From assembly GCA_041476545.1 (NCBI GenBank), contig JBGOTP010000284.1, positions 1-6,723 of the forward strand: a stretch of 6,723 nt of DNA. Direction: 5' to 3'. The translations under genes and the position numbers were made by a program. This DNA is from JBGOTP01 sp041476545. Its GTDB lineage: Bacteria; Acidobacteriota; Vicinamibacteria; Vicinamibacterales; CAVVIG01. This document shows positions 6,264-6,723 of the stretch, piece by piece (the first letter of the stretch is position 1; every line of letters begins with the position of its first letter). The notes beneath the pieces were generated by a model that was given only the letters and a program-made list of their open reading frames with translations, had not been told where the DNA came from and did no database searches.

Positions 6264-6723
6264 TTACACGTCCCACCCACCATCGACCGTGATCGACTGG
6301 CCGGTGATGTTCTTCGACTCGTCCGATGCCAGGAAGCACACCGTGTCGGCGACGTCCTGCGCGGATGTGACACGGCGCAGCGCCATCTCCCGCACGTACT
6401 CTTCGTACACCTGCTCCGGCGTCCAGCCGCGCTTCTTCGCCTTCTCGCGACAGAGGCGTTGCATGCGCGGCCCGTCCACGATGCCTGGATGCACGGCGTT
6501 CACGTTGATGTTGTAGCCGCCCGCATCGAGCGCGACCGTGCGTGTCAGCCCGCGCAGCGCCCACTTCGACGACGAGTACGCTGCGCGGTTCTTGTAGCCG
6601 CGCAGCCCCGAGGTCCCGCTGATGTTGATGATCTTGCCGTAGCGCTGCGCGATCATCACCGGCAGCACGTGCTTGATCGGCAGGAACGTGCCCTTCACGT
6701 TCACGTCCAGCACCTGCGCGAAG
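6264..6723 (-). CDS. Short-chain dehydrogenase/reductase (SDR), C-terminal part
   Basis: About 153 residues are visible; the 5' end, with the NAD(P)-binding glycine motif, lies outside the right edge. No internal start is needed because the frame continues upstream of the GTG at 6713 as FAQVLDVNVKGTF, the usual SDR run into the NVKGT segment. Further motifs follow in order: KIINISGTSG, the catalytic YSSSK (Tyr codon 6576-6578, Lys codon 6564-6566), NINVNAVHPGIVDGPRM, and the C-terminal NITGQSITVDGGW. The product is a cytosolic NAD(P)-dependent alcohol or keto reductase of the classical type; its substrate cannot be read from the sequence. At the canonical catalytic serine position, 13 residues before the Tyr, the sequence has Gly, with Ser one residue earlier and two residues later. 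It shares orientation with the methionine synthase-like gene, but about 5.8 kb of helicase and toxin-antitoxin DNA lies between them. Confidence 0.9.
   Translation of the reverse strand, partial: FAQVLDVNVKGTFLPIKHVLPVMIAQRYGKIINISGTSGLRGYKNRAAYSSSKWALRGLTRTVALDAGGYNINVNAVHPGIVDGPRMQRLCREKAKKRGWTPEQVYEEYVREMALRRVTSAQDVADTVCFLASDESKNITGQSITVDGGWDV

Noticed and set aside
1..6723. CRISPR arrays, tRNA or rRNA genes, insertion sequences and attachment sites
   Set aside because: I found no regularly spaced repeats, no cloverleaf-like sequence, no transposase or integrase reading frame, and no matching direct repeats at the module edges.

Overview
The window is high in G+C and densely packed. It looks like an accessory stretch of a proteobacterial chromosome or large plasmid. 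The host call is inferred from overall composition and from the style of the toxin-antitoxin and short-chain dehydrogenase proteins; I cannot name a genus. Every supported gene is on the minus strand, so transcription runs from the right end to the left end.

In order of transcription the layout is as follows. First comes the C-terminal part of a short-chain dehydrogenase/reductase (6264 to the right edge, 5' end outside the window). Next is a 376-base stretch with no gene I can support (5888-6263). Then comes a very large single gene (1079-5887, 1602 aa) encoding a UPF1-like superfamily 1 helicase fused to a C-terminal PD-(D/E)XK endonuclease of the Vsr/MTES_1575 type and a winged-helix-like tail. 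A RelE/ParE-type toxin (734-1045) and an overlapping Phd/YefM-type antitoxin (511-756) follow. Last, 13 bases past the antitoxin stop codon, is the N-terminal part of a cobalamin-independent methionine synthase-like protein (from 497 off the left edge).

The centre of interest is the 511-5887 block. A helicase-nuclease fusion of this architecture is best explained as a nucleic-acid-targeting defence enzyme, related in layout to the single-gene helicase-Vsr antiphage systems. The toxin-antitoxin pair directly behind it has its own good sigma70-type promoter. The -35 box of that promoter contains the helicase stop codon. Its -10 box lies between two TCTGGC repeats spaced exactly 11 bases apart, and one of these belongs to a 12-bp perfect palindrome that runs into the toxin start codon. 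The predicted transcription start is almost at the toxin ATG, so the toxin message may be leaderless.

The two flanking genes look metabolic and share the same orientation. One reading is that a defence plus addiction module was inserted into, or assembled within, an older catabolic gene cluster. The methionine-synthase-like gene now appears able to be read from the toxin-antitoxin promoter.
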